Assembly: GCF_001612765.1 (NCBI RefSeq)
Contig: NZ_BDBB01000007.1
Coordinates: 168,558 to 232,557, forward strand
Direction of reading: 5' to 3'
Source of the DNA: Nocardia arthritidis NBRC 100137
GTDB taxonomy: Bacteria; Actinomycetota; Actinomycetes; Mycobacteriales; Mycobacteriaceae
DNA: 64,000 nt
The first letter of the stretch is position 1, and each line of letters begins with the position of its first letter. Positions 54,174 to 62,304 of the stretch are shown here, one piece after another. The translations under genes were made by a program, and so were the position numbers. The notes under the pieces were generated by a model. It was not told the DNA's origin. It ran no database searches and worked only from the letters and a program-made list of their open reading frames with translations.

Positions 54174-55730
54174 TCATTCCGGCAGGACGCTCAAGGTGCC
54201 TTCCGCACTGCGGGCGGCGGTCAGGCAGGCCGTGGCGGTGAACTGGTCGGCCAAGGGGTGGCGCGCCCGGGCGCGCCATTTCCGGACCGCGGCCACCGCT
54301 TGCGCGCGCTGGGCGGGGAGCGGCGCATCGGACGGAAGGCCCAGACGCAGGTGCGGTGCGATTCCCGAGCCGCCGATGAGGCGATGCAGTTCGGCGAGAT
54401 CGTCGGCGGGCATCAGCGCCAATTCGTCGGTGCGCAGGCGGCCGAGCAGACGCAGCTCGGCGAAACCGTGCACGTCCGCGAGCAAGGTGCGCACCCTGGG
54501 CAGCAGACGATCGGCCGGGGTGCCACGGTAGGCGGTCAGCACCCGGGCCAGCGCGGTGAGCGCGGAATGCGCTTTGAGCTGGTCGGCGCGCTGACCGAAC
54601 TGCACGTCGAGCACCGAGCGCAGTTCGTCCACTCCGCTGCGGCTGGTCAATTCCTCGGCCAGCGTGGCCGAATCGCGCACGCCGAGCCGGATCAGCGTGA
54701 CCGCCATGCGAATACCGAACAACCCGAACCGCTCGGCGAGCTGCGCACGCAGTTCCGGCGGCACCGGGAGCGGCATGTCGGCGCGCGCGAAACGATCGGC
54801 GGAGAGCAACGCGGCGCTCAATTCGTCGACCGGCACCCGCGCCAGCGTCTCGAACGCCGCGAACTCCTGCTGCCGCAGCGTCGCCGCGGCGAATGCGAGC
54901 AGCCCGGCGACCGGGATCACGGCCTGGCACAACCCCGTCCGTTCCAGCTCCCCCGCGAAACGCGTGGCCACATCCCGTGCCGAGTGCAGCGCGTCGATCC
55001 GGCCCGCCCCGATCTCGTCGGCCCGCGAGACCACGCCGACGATGCCGAGCGGACCGGGCGCCCCCGGCCCGCCGTTGGCCGCGGCGGTTCCCGCGCCCAC
55101 GCGCTCGAGGAACTGCACGTCCGTCGCGTCCAGCCTGCGCAGCAGGTACACGACGGCGTCGGCGCCCGGGATGGCGATCCCCTGCTCGGCCCGCTCGTCG
55201 TCCGCGCCCGGAGTCAGCAGACGCGCGGTGCGCCGCGACACCTCGCGCGACAGCGAGGACGTGCCAGGGGTGTCGATGATCGTGGTCTGCGTGAGCGCCG
55301 CGGCGGGCCACTCGACCTCGAGATGGTCGACCTCGCGCGGGGCCGGCGCGCTCCAGTTGAGCCGGTCCAGGTCGAAGGTCAGCCCGTGCGTTCCGCTGCC
55401 GCGCCGGACCACGACGTGCGCGCGGGCGCCATCGGGAGCGTAGGCCGTCACGCTGGGCGTCGATCCGTACCGATACCAGGTGACCACCCTGGTGCACTCG
55501 GTCGCGTCGGTGGGTGCGATATCCTGTCCGACAAGGGAATTCAGCAATGTGGATTTGCCCGCCTTGATCGAACCGGCCAGCGCGACGCGCAACGGCTGAT
55601 CCAATCGGCGGGCACAATCGGCCAGCAGGGCACGCGGGCGCGGCTCGCCCGCCAGCGCCGCCTGCGCCGCGCCGACCAGCCGATGGGCCTCGGCGACGAT
55701 TCCCGGCACCGGGCCACCATCACGTCTCAC
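54174..55730 (-). CDS. iniC: IniC-like dynamin-related GTPase
   Basis: A 518-residue dynamin-like GTPase, last gene of an iniBAC-like operon. G1 is GSIKAGKST (~41-49), G3 is DTPGTSSL, and G4 reads VVSRADEIG, an unusual form of N/TKxD. A long helical region follows (about 280-500). M. tuberculosis IniC (Rv0343, 493 aa) lies in the same position after iniA. GTG 55730 overlaps the IniA-like stop by 4 nt (GTGA). Ini proteins are induced by cell-wall inhibitors such as isoniazid and ethambutol in mycobacteria; IniA is a membrane-fission dynamin. Here the pair should act on the inner face of the membrane. Confidence 0.85.
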   Translation of the reverse strand: MRRDGGPVPGIVAEAHRLVGAAQAALAGEPRPRALLADCARRLDQPLRVALAGSIKAGKSTLLNSLVGQDIAPTDATECTRVVTWYRYGSTPSVTAYAPDGARAHVVVRRGSGTHGLTFDLDRLNWSAPAPREVDHLEVEWPAAALTQTTIIDTPGTSSLSREVSRRTARLLTPGADDERAEQGIAIPGADAVVYLLRRLDATDVQFLERVGAGTAAANGGPGAPGPLGIVGVVSRADEIGAGRIDALHSARDVATRFAGELERTGLCQAVIPVAGLLAFAAATLRQQEFAAFETLARVPVDELSAALLSADRFARADMPLPVPPELRAQLAERFGLFGIRMAVTLIRLGVRDSATLAEELTSRSGVDELRSVLDVQFGQRADQLKAHSALTALARVLTAYRGTPADRLLPRVRTLLADVHGFAELRLLGRLRTDELALMPADDLAELHRLIGGSGIAPHLRLGLPSDAPLPAQRAQAVAAVRKWRARARHPLADQFTATACLTAARSAEGTLSVLPE

Positions 55731-57589
55731 GGGGCTACCGTACCGGCGGGTCCCATCGGTAGTGCGGTCTGCATGGCATCGGCGTATCGGCGCAGTTCGG
55801 CGACTACGCGCAGCTGCTGTTCCAGTTGCGCACCGCGTTCGGCCCGGCTGGTGGCGACCATGGACGCCGCCTCCTGCGCGGCCCGCAGCGACTCGTCGAT
55901 CGAGCGCAGACTGCGTTCGGCGACGCCCGCGTAGTGGTCGCGCAACGCGCGATGGATGCGGTGCAGCCGGTCCTTCGACTCCTTGCCCGCCTGGAACGCC
56001 ACGTCGTCTACGAAGCGGCGCACCGCAGCCTTCGCCTCGTTGCGCCGCTTGGCCAGCCTGGCCTGCTTGTCGTCCCGGAAAGCCTTGCCGCCCACGATCA
56101 GTCCCGCGCCGATGGAGATCGGGTTGAGCATGGCCAGCCCGGCGAAGGTACTGGCCAGCCCGACCATGAGCACGCCGCCGTAGGAGCCGCGCATGCCGAC
56201 GAGCAGCTTGCTGCCGAAACCGATGTCGGGCTCCAGATCGGCGAGCGTGCCGGAGAGGGCGCGGCCGGAGTCGGCTCCGGCGCCGGGGCGCACGTCCGGC
56301 AGGTCGACGGCGCCGAGTTCGGAGAAATGTTCGGCGACGCGCTCGGCGAGTTGAACAGCCCGGGAATGAGTCCACAGCAAGTTGTCGCCGAGGGCTGTGT
56401 CGACGGTGCCGGTGAGGTGTTCGGCGATGCGGTCCCAGTGCCGGCCGGGGTCGTGCTCGTCGATCCATTCCTCGGTGGTGCGGGCGAGGTTGCGCAGCCG
56501 GTCGCGCAGATCGTGGTCGACGTCCCCGGCCAGGTCGGTGATGCCATCCGCGAGCGTCTGCTGCCATGCGGCGGTCCTGCGGTGCAGCTCCTCGGCCGAG
56601 GCGCGGGCGGATTGCAGCTCGCGCACCGCCGCCGCGCCCTGTGCCGGATCGCGGATCGCGACCAGCTCGCTGCCCAGCGCCAGCGCGAGATGCTCCGCCG
56701 CGGAACGGATATCGCGGGCCACGGCGGCCCGGGTGGCCAGCTGGTCGCGCGCCACAACCTGGTCGCGCAGAAATGTGTAGAGCACGCCGAAGCCGGATTC
56801 GACGCCGAGCTGCTGATCCTGCAATCGCATCGCGTGGCTGCGCAGCAACGACGACACCGGGATCATCGGCACGTCGAGGCGGGCCCGCGCGAGATGGCGC
56901 AGATCGGCTTCGTGCACTTGCCGCCAATGCGGGTACAGGTCGGTCTTGGTGAGCAACAGCGCGACCGTCGGGCACAGCTCCCGAACCTGCCGCAGGAATG
57001 CCAGTTCGGGCTCGGTGAGTTCGGTCGACGCGTCCGACAGCACCAGCACCGCGTCCGCGGCGGGCACCATTCCGAGCACGCCCGCCGCGTGGGCGTTGCC
57101 GTGTCCGCCGACGCCCGGGGTATCGATCAGCACGATCCCGTCGGCCAGCAGCGCGTTGGGTATCTGGACCTCGAGACGCACGATCCGCCGTCCCTGCGCG
57201 AGCGGTGAACGCTGATCGATCGCGCCGATCTCCGCGATCGGCACCGCCACCCTGGTCTCCGCGCCGCTGGAATCGCCGTGCGCCGCGAGCACCAGCTCCG
57301 CGCGCGGCTCAGCGCCGTGCGCGAGCAGCATCGGCACCGTGGTGGTGGCGTCGTCGCCCACCGGGCAGATGTCCAGGTTCAGGAGCGCGTTGACGAAACG
57401 GCTCTTGCCCTGGTCCAGCTGTCCGGCGACGACGATTCGCCTGCGCGGGTCACGAACCCGGTCGGCCGCCACTTCCAAGCGGCCGACCAGATCACTGCGG
57501 CCCGCGGCACGGGCCGCCGCGATGGTTTCACCGAGTACCGAGAGCAGCGGTACCGCCGGTGAAGTGGCGTTCGGCGCGGGCGTCCCCAT
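55727..57589 (-). CDS. iniA: IniA-like dynamin-related GTPase
   Basis: A 620-residue dynamin-like GTPase (M. tuberculosis IniA, Rv0342, is 640 aa). G1 is GQLDQGKS (56-63), G3 is DTPGVGGHGN and G4 is LLTKTDLYP. A long helical neck/trunk follows, and a hydrophobic Gly-rich stretch (~475-510, GSYGGVLMVGLASTFAGLAML NPISIGAG split by a Pro) is the likely membrane paddle. The C-terminus is coiled-coil-like. IniA has been shown to bind membranes and drive fission. ATG 57589 gives a 50-residue lead-in; GAGG lies 10 nt upstream. It is 37 bp from the IniB-like stop and overlaps the IniC-like start. Confidence 0.88.
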   Translation of the reverse strand: MGTPAPNATSPAVPLLSVLGETIAAARAAGRSDLVGRLEVAADRVRDPRRRIVVAGQLDQGKSRFVNALLNLDICPVGDDATTTVPMLLAHGAEPRAELVLAAHGDSSGAETRVAVPIAEIGAIDQRSPLAQGRRIVRLEVQIPNALLADGIVLIDTPGVGGHGNAHAAGVLGMVPAADAVLVLSDASTELTEPELAFLRQVRELCPTVALLLTKTDLYPHWRQVHEADLRHLARARLDVPMIPVSSLLRSHAMRLQDQQLGVESGFGVLYTFLRDQVVARDQLATRAAVARDIRSAAEHLALALGSELVAIRDPAQGAAAVRELQSARASAEELHRRTAAWQQTLADGITDLAGDVDHDLRDRLRNLARTTEEWIDEHDPGRHWDRIAEHLTGTVDTALGDNLLWTHSRAVQLAERVAEHFSELGAVDLPDVRPGAGADSGRALSGTLADLEPDIGFGSKLLVGMRGSYGGVLMVGLASTFAGLAMLNPISIGAGLIVGGKAFRDDKQARLAKRRNEAKAAVRRFVDDVAFQAGKESKDRLHRIHRALRDHYAGVAERSLRSIDESLRAAQEAASMVATSRAERGAQLEQQLRVVAELRRYADAMQTALPMGPAGTVAP

Positions 57590-57626
57590 CGCGGTATCGA
57601 CCTCTTTCCGTATTACCGGGCAACTG

Positions 57627-60233
57627 TCAGTGCAGGAATGTATCGCCACCCAGGTCGGCGCCCGCCGAACCACCGAACTCCGTGCTGGCGTGGCTCTCCC
57701 CGAACAGGCCCGAGTCGGTGTCGCCGCCGCTGTCCAGGCCCGACCCGAAGGCGCTCGACACGTCCAGCGAGGACCAGGTGTGCGCGGTCGAGCCGACACT
57801 GCCGCCGAGACCCGCGCCGGTGTCCACCGCGCCGTGCGCCGAACCCGCCATTCCGGCGCCCGCGTCTGCCGTGCCGCCGACGGCCGACTGCGCCGTACCG
57901 CCGAGACCGGCCGTGGCGTCGAGGCCCGAGGACAGGCCGCTCTCCAAGCCGGCCCCCGCACCGACCGCGCTGTCGATTCCGGCCGAGAGACCGGAGCCGA
58001 TCCCGGCACCCGCGTGCGCACCCGCATCGAGCCCAGCCGACAGACCCGAACCGAGACCCGCACCTGCCTGCGCACCCGCATCCAGCCCAGCCGACAGACC
58101 CGAACCGAGACCCGCACCTGCCTGCGCACCCGCATCCAGCCCAGCCGACAGACCCGAACCCAGTCCGGCACCCGCCTGCGCACCCGCGTCGAGGGCGCCG
58201 GTGAGTCCCGTGCCCAGGCCGGTCCCAGCGTGCACCGCAGCGTCCCCGCCGGTGGACAGCCCACCGCCGAGGCCGGTGGACAAGCCCGTCTCGAGTCCGG
58301 TCGCGCCCTGGACCCCTGCATCGAGCGCCCCGCCGAGCCCGCTCTCCACGCCCGCGCCGACCGGCCCGCCGGTGTTCAGCGAGCTCTCCAGTCCGCCACC
58401 GAGCTCCGCTCCGGTGCTCACGGCCGCGCCCAGACCCGTCGCGAGCCCGGTCTCGAGACCCGCCGACGCTTGCGTTCCCAGGTTTCCGGCACCGCCGACG
58501 GCAGAGGAGAAATTGCTTCCGAGTCCGGCCGCCGCATTCCCGGAGCCTTGTGCCGCGGTGTCGATTCCGCCGGTGAGCCCGGCCGTCGCCTGGCCCGCGG
58601 CGCCGAGCGCGCCGCCCAGACCGGTCTCGAGACCGGAACCGATCTGCGCACCCGCGTCGGCCGCACCGTGCAGTCCGGTGGAAATCCCGGCACCGGCCTG
58701 CCCAGCGGCACCGAGGTCCGCGGTCAGACCGCTCGCGGCGTCCACAGCGCCGTCGAGGCTCGCACCCGAGCCTGTCGTCGCGTCGACAGCGCCCCCGAGC
58801 CCCGCACTCACACCGGAGGAGAGGTCCGCGGCGCCACCCACCGTGCTCTCGAAACCTGCGGTCAGATCAGTCGCCGCACCGGCGGCACCTCCGAGCGCTG
58901 CACCCGGACCCGTGGTGACGTCCGCCGCACCACCAACCGCGCCCGCCAAGTCGGCGCCGAGCTCGGTCGTCAAACCGGTCGTCGCATCGATGGCACCGCT
59001 GAGACCACCGCCGAGGCCCGTGGTCGCATCGACAGCGCCCTCCAGACCCGTGCCAAGCCCCGCGCTCACGTCGGTCGCCGCGCCCAGACCGCCCTCGAGG
59101 CCCGCGTTCAAGCCGGTGCTGATATCCGCCGCGCCTCCCACAGCGCCTTCCAGACCAGCGCCGAGACCCGTGCTGATGTTCGCCGCGCCACCGATGGCGG
59201 TTTCCAGACCCGCGGCGAGCCCGGTCGTCGCGCCGACAGCGCCTTCGAGGCCCGCCCCCACACCGGCGCCGAGGTCGGCGCCTGTCTGCGCGCCGCCGCC
59301 GAGGCCCGCGGTCAGGTCGGTTGCCGCGTCCACCGCACCTTCCAGGCCCGCGCCGAGCCCGGTCGTCAAACCGGTCGTCGCATCCACGACGCCGCCCAGG
59401 CCCGCGCCGAGACCAGCGCCCGCCTGCGCACCGGCGCCGAGCACGGCATCCACACCCGTGGTCAAGCCGGCCGCCGCGTCCACCGCACCCTGCAATCCAG
59501 CGCCGAGTCCGGCGCCGAGGTCCGCTGCCCCGTTCACCGCGCCCTCCAGCCCGCCACCCAGGCCCGCCGCCGCGTCCACCGCGCCTTCCAGGCCCGCGCC
59601 GAGTCCGGCACCCGCGCCGACTGCCGCGTCGATACCGGTGGAGAGGCCGGTCCCGATGTTTCCCGCGCCTTCGGCGTCGGTGTCCAGCTCGATACCCCCG
59701 CCGATGCCGCTGATCACCTGCGCGCCCGCACCGAGCAGGCCGCCCACGGCGGCGGACAGGTCGGCGCCCGCGTTCACCACGGCGTCGAGCCCCGCGGCCA
59801 GTCCCGCGCCCAGACCCGCGCCGAGCTCGAGCCCGGTGTCGATCGCGGTGTTCAGGCCCGCACCGACGTCGACGCCCGTACCGATACCGAGGTCGACGCC
59901 ACCACCCGCGCCCCCGCCCAGGTCCACTCCGAGATCAGCACCCAGGTCGACTCCGGCATCCGCCACCGCCGCCGCACCCACGGTGCTCGCCGCGCCGACC
60001 GCGGCGGCGGCACCCGTCTGCGCGCCTGCCGCCACGATGGACTGCAACTGGGAACCGCCGGTCACCAGCGCCGACTCCGCGACCATCGGAGCGCAGAGGG
60101 CGATGTCCTCCGGCGTCACCGCGCTCAGGCCCGCGGCGGCCAGCGCCTGGGTCGGGTTGGCGCAGTAAGCGACCGCGGCCTCGTGGTTCCGCAGCAGATC
60201 GAGGATGAACTCCAGAATCGCATTGGGTGTCAT
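57627..60233 (-). CDS. iniB: IniB-like Gly/Ala-rich repeat protein
   Basis: An 868-residue protein, first gene of the iniBAC-like operon. A conserved N-terminal helix pair (~1-45, MTPNAILEFILDLLRNHEAA, CANPTQALAAAGLSAVTPEDI) matches the start of mycobacterial IniB. The remaining ~800 residues are almost entirely Gly, Ala, Leu, Val, Thr and Asp in a 16-18-residue rhythm (GLGAGLEGAVDAxTGL). M. tuberculosis IniB has 479 residues of the same character, so this is nearly twice as long. ATG 60233 follows AGGAGA by 8 nt. The function is unknown; a wall- or membrane-associated repeat protein is likely. The high GC makes the opposite strand look open too. Confidence 0.85.
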   Translation of the reverse strand: MTPNAILEFILDLLRNHEAAVAYCANPTQALAAAGLSAVTPEDIALCAPMVAESALVTGGSQLQSIVAAGAQTGAAAAVGAASTVGAAAVADAGVDLGADLGVDLGGGAGGGVDLGIGTGVDVGAGLNTAIDTGLELGAGLGAGLAAGLDAVVNAGADLSAAVGGLLGAGAQVISGIGGGIELDTDAEGAGNIGTGLSTGIDAAVGAGAGLGAGLEGAVDAAAGLGGGLEGAVNGAADLGAGLGAGLQGAVDAAAGLTTGVDAVLGAGAQAGAGLGAGLGGVVDATTGLTTGLGAGLEGAVDAATDLTAGLGGGAQTGADLGAGVGAGLEGAVGATTGLAAGLETAIGGAANISTGLGAGLEGAVGGAADISTGLNAGLEGGLGAATDVSAGLGTGLEGAVDATTGLGGGLSGAIDATTGLTTELGADLAGAVGGAADVTTGPGAALGGAAGAATDLTAGFESTVGGAADLSSGVSAGLGGAVDATTGSGASLDGAVDAASGLTADLGAAGQAGAGISTGLHGAADAGAQIGSGLETGLGGALGAAGQATAGLTGGIDTAAQGSGNAAAGLGSNFSSAVGGAGNLGTQASAGLETGLATGLGAAVSTGAELGGGLESSLNTGGPVGAGVESGLGGALDAGVQGATGLETGLSTGLGGGLSTGGDAAVHAGTGLGTGLTGALDAGAQAGAGLGSGLSAGLDAGAQAGAGLGSGLSAGLDAGAQAGAGLGSGLSAGLDAGAHAGAGIGSGLSAGIDSAVGAGAGLESGLSSGLDATAGLGGTAQSAVGGTADAGAGMAGSAHGAVDTGAGLGGSVGSTAHTWSSLDVSSAFGSGLDSGGDTDSGLFGESHASTEFGGSAGADLGGDTFLH
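58016..58177 (-). repeat. Three tandem 54-bp units in the IniB-like gene
   Basis: Units start at 58016, 58070 and 58124, each encoding AGLDAGAQAGAGLGSGLS or a close variant. The second unit differs from the first by a single early base (CATCGAG to CATCCAG), and the third starts to diverge only in its last third. Such near-identity at DNA level within a degenerate protein repeat points to recent slippage or unequal crossover. Confidence 0.85.
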
Positions 60234-60531
60234 GAGAATCTTCTCCTGAGTCCCGGCGGACCTCACTGATCCGCAGTCGTTGGAATGCAAATCACGCTAG
60301 GAGCGCATCCCGTTACGCCGAAACGGGGCGAACCCCTACGACCGGCCGGGGGCACCCGATAGGGGCGGGAGCGGAATTAGGGGAATTTCCCTAAACGATC
60401 CCCTAACGAGGTAACGGCTGATGGCCAGCAACCGACAGAACGGTTGCGTCGGCAACTACAACGCCCAGCGCACCAGCTCGGACACACAGCAGCGACACCG
60501 GACCAGACAGTTTTTCGAACGGGGTTCTCGA
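60234..60531. promoter_or_regulatory. Shared iniB / Hsp70-like promoter region, 298 bp
   Basis: A divergent control region. Its right half is marked by copies of TAGGGG/CCCCTA at 60333-60338, 60360-60365, 60378-60383 and 60400-60405, and by the near-palindrome at 60377-60394. AGGAGA near 60241-60246 (minus) is the IniB ribosome site. An ATG at 60421 is in frame with the Hsp70-like gene but without a ribosome site. This layout suggests one regulator acting on both operons. Confidence 0.6.
60377..60394. promoter_or_regulatory. Near-palindrome TTAGGGGAATTTCCCTAA
   Basis: An 18-bp palindrome with a single mismatched pair, located about midway between the iniB-like start (144 bp away) and the Hsp70-like start (138 bp away). 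It is a candidate operator for the divergent ini locus. No known consensus is asserted. Confidence 0.55.
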
Positions 60532-62304
60532 ATGACACAGCGCCTGGCGCTCGGCATCACTGTCGGGGCGTCGAATTCGGTCGCCGTGGCGGCAACGGAA
60601 GAGGGCGACGACGGCCTCGGCCCGTCCGGCGGCGGTTATCTACGCTCGCATCCGAGCGTGTTGCGACTGTCGGAGGACATGGCGCCCACACTGGGCGCGG
60701 GCGCGCGCTCCGCCGGCCGCCATTCCAGCGACGTCCTGCTGGAAGGCTTCCTCGCCAGGGTCGGCGACCCGGTCGGCATCCTGGCCGAGGACGGCTCCTC
60801 CTATTCCGCGCCCGACCTGGTGGCGACCGCGATCGGATGCCTGGTCGACGAGATCGCCGCCGAGACGGGACGAAGCGGCGCCCAGGCGACGGTCGCCTGC
60901 CACCCGGCGTGGTGGTCGCGGCACACCGTCGACATCCAGCGCGACGCCCTGGAGCGAGCCGGGCTCGGCGAGGTGACCCTGGTGCCGGAGCCGACCGCCG
61001 CGATCCGCTGGCTCGACGCCGCGCACGCCAGGACCGACGACGGCGGCGCGGTGATCGTCTTCGACCTCGGCGCGACCGGCTCGACCGTCTCGGTGGTACG
61101 CACCGGCGAGCACGCCAGCCTGCTGGGCACGCCGCTGCGCGACACCGACGTCGCCGGCGCCGAATTCGATCTGCTGACCATGCGCTATGTCCTGGCAAAT
61201 GCGGTGCTCGCCGCGGATTTCGATCCGTTCGATCCGATCGTGGAACGCGAATTATCGGCTTTGCGTGAGCGCTGCAGAAAAGCGAAAGAAGAGCTTTCCA
61301 TAAATACCGCGACGGTTGTTCCGGTTCGGCTGGACCCCGCGGATCCGCACGGCACCGTGCGGCTGGTGCGCGGTGAACTGGAAGACCTGCTGCGTGGACC
61401 ACTGTCGAGTGCGATGGACCTGATCCGCGACGCGGTGCACCGGGCCGGGCTCGACATCGGCGACGTCGGCCGGGTCCTGCTCACCGGTGGGGGCGGCGCC
61501 ATCCCCCTGGTCGCCGAACTCGTCTCCACCGAGTTCGGATTGCCCGTCGTGGCGGCTCCCGTCCCGGAGCACACCACCGCCCGCGGCGCCGCGCTGCTGG
61601 CCGCCGATCTGCTCACCGCCGAGACCGACCAGCTCCCATTGGTCGATCCGGTGACCGAGGACGAGACCGTGCCGCAGCCCAGAGCGCTCCCCTCGGCGGG
61701 TCTCGCGGCGTTGCCCGAGGAACGCCCCGCTCGCCGTCGCGCGCTGACCAGCAGGCAGCGCCTCGCGGTCGTGGCGGGCGCCGCGGCCGCTATCGGCCTG
61801 CTGGCCACCGGCACCCTCGCCATCGGCACGGGCATCCAGTCCGGCCCGAGCACTCCCGCCTCGACCGAGCAGTCCCCCACCGGCGCCGCACAGGTCGCCG
61901 CGACGACGGGAGCGCGGACGAGCGACCCGTCCGGCGTCGCCGCCACGGACTCCGCGAGTTCCCCCGGGCGGCCTGGAACCGGGACGCCGCAGGCCGGTTC
62001 GCCCACGTCCCCGGCGCAGGGCACCACCGTGGCGGTGGTGAACAGCGAGCAGAGTCCCGATCAACCCGCCCCCGCCCCCGCCGCGGACTCCCCGGCGCCG
62101 CAACCCGCGCCGCAACCGCAATCCCAGCAGCCTTCTCCCGCTCCCGCGCCCGCACCGGCGCCTACCAACCCGTCGCCGCCCACCCAGCAGCAGCCGCGGC
62201 CCACCCAGCCCACCGCGCCGAGCCTGCCGACCGGCGTGCTGGGCGACACCCTCGGCACGGTGCTTCGCGCTCCCGGCGAGATCCTGGGAGGCTCCGGTGG
62301 CTGA
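60532..62304 (+). CDS. Membrane-anchored Hsp70-type ATPase lacking the substrate-binding domain
   Basis: A 590-residue protein. Residues 1-~365 form an Hsp70/actin-fold ATPase: phosphate-1 loop GITVGASNSVAV (8-19, in place of DLGTTNS), phosphate-2 FDLGATGSTVSVV (177-189) and adenosine loop LLTGGGGAIPLVAEL (316-330). A basic stretch (RRRALTSRQR) precedes a membrane helix (~411-434), and residues ~435-590 are a Ser/Pro/Ala/Gln-rich tail, predicted outside the cell. The peptide-binding domain of DnaK is absent. ATG 60532 was chosen by fold; an ATG at 60421 would add a low-complexity lead. It overlaps the IniR-like gene by 8 bp and is divergent from iniBAC, so it probably belongs to the same envelope-stress system. 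Confidence 0.85.
   Translation: MTQRLALGITVGASNSVAVAATEEGDDGLGPSGGGYLRSHPSVLRLSEDMAPTLGAGARSAGRHSSDVLLEGFLARVGDPVGILAEDGSSYSAPDLVATAIGCLVDEIAAETGRSGAQATVACHPAWWSRHTVDIQRDALERAGLGEVTLVPEPTAAIRWLDAAHARTDDGGAVIVFDLGATGSTVSVVRTGEHASLLGTPLRDTDVAGAEFDLLTMRYVLANAVLAADFDPFDPIVERELSALRERCRKAKEELSINTATVVPVRLDPADPHGTVRLVRGELEDLLRGPLSSAMDLIRDAVHRAGLDIGDVGRVLLTGGGGAIPLVAELVSTEFGLPVVAAPVPEHTTARGAALLAADLLTAETDQLPLVDPVTEDETVPQPRALPSAGLAALPEERPARRRALTSRQRLAVVAGAAAAIGLLATGTLAIGTGIQSGPSTPASTEQSPTGAAQVAATTGARTSDPSGVAATDSASSPGRPGTGTPQAGSPTSPAQGTTVAVVNSEQSPDQPAPAPAADSPAPQPAPQPQSQQPSPAPAPAPAPTNPSPPTQQQPRPTQPTAPSLPTGVLGDTLGTVLRAPGEILGGSGG

Noticed and set aside
58016..58177. Tandem 54-bp repeat considered as a CRISPR-like array
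   Set aside because: Units are contiguous without unique spacers, lie in frame inside a coding repeat and have no cas genes nearby.
57339..60269. Long open frames antisense to the IniB-like gene
   Set aside because: They arise from the repetitive Gly/Ala codons on the other strand. The minus-strand frame has a ribosome site, an IniB N-terminus and an operon context.
60421..60531. Upstream ATG as the start of the Hsp70-like gene
   Set aside because: The extra 37 residues are polar and unlike the family, and the ATPase fold begins naturally at ATG 60532. Kept only as an alternative.
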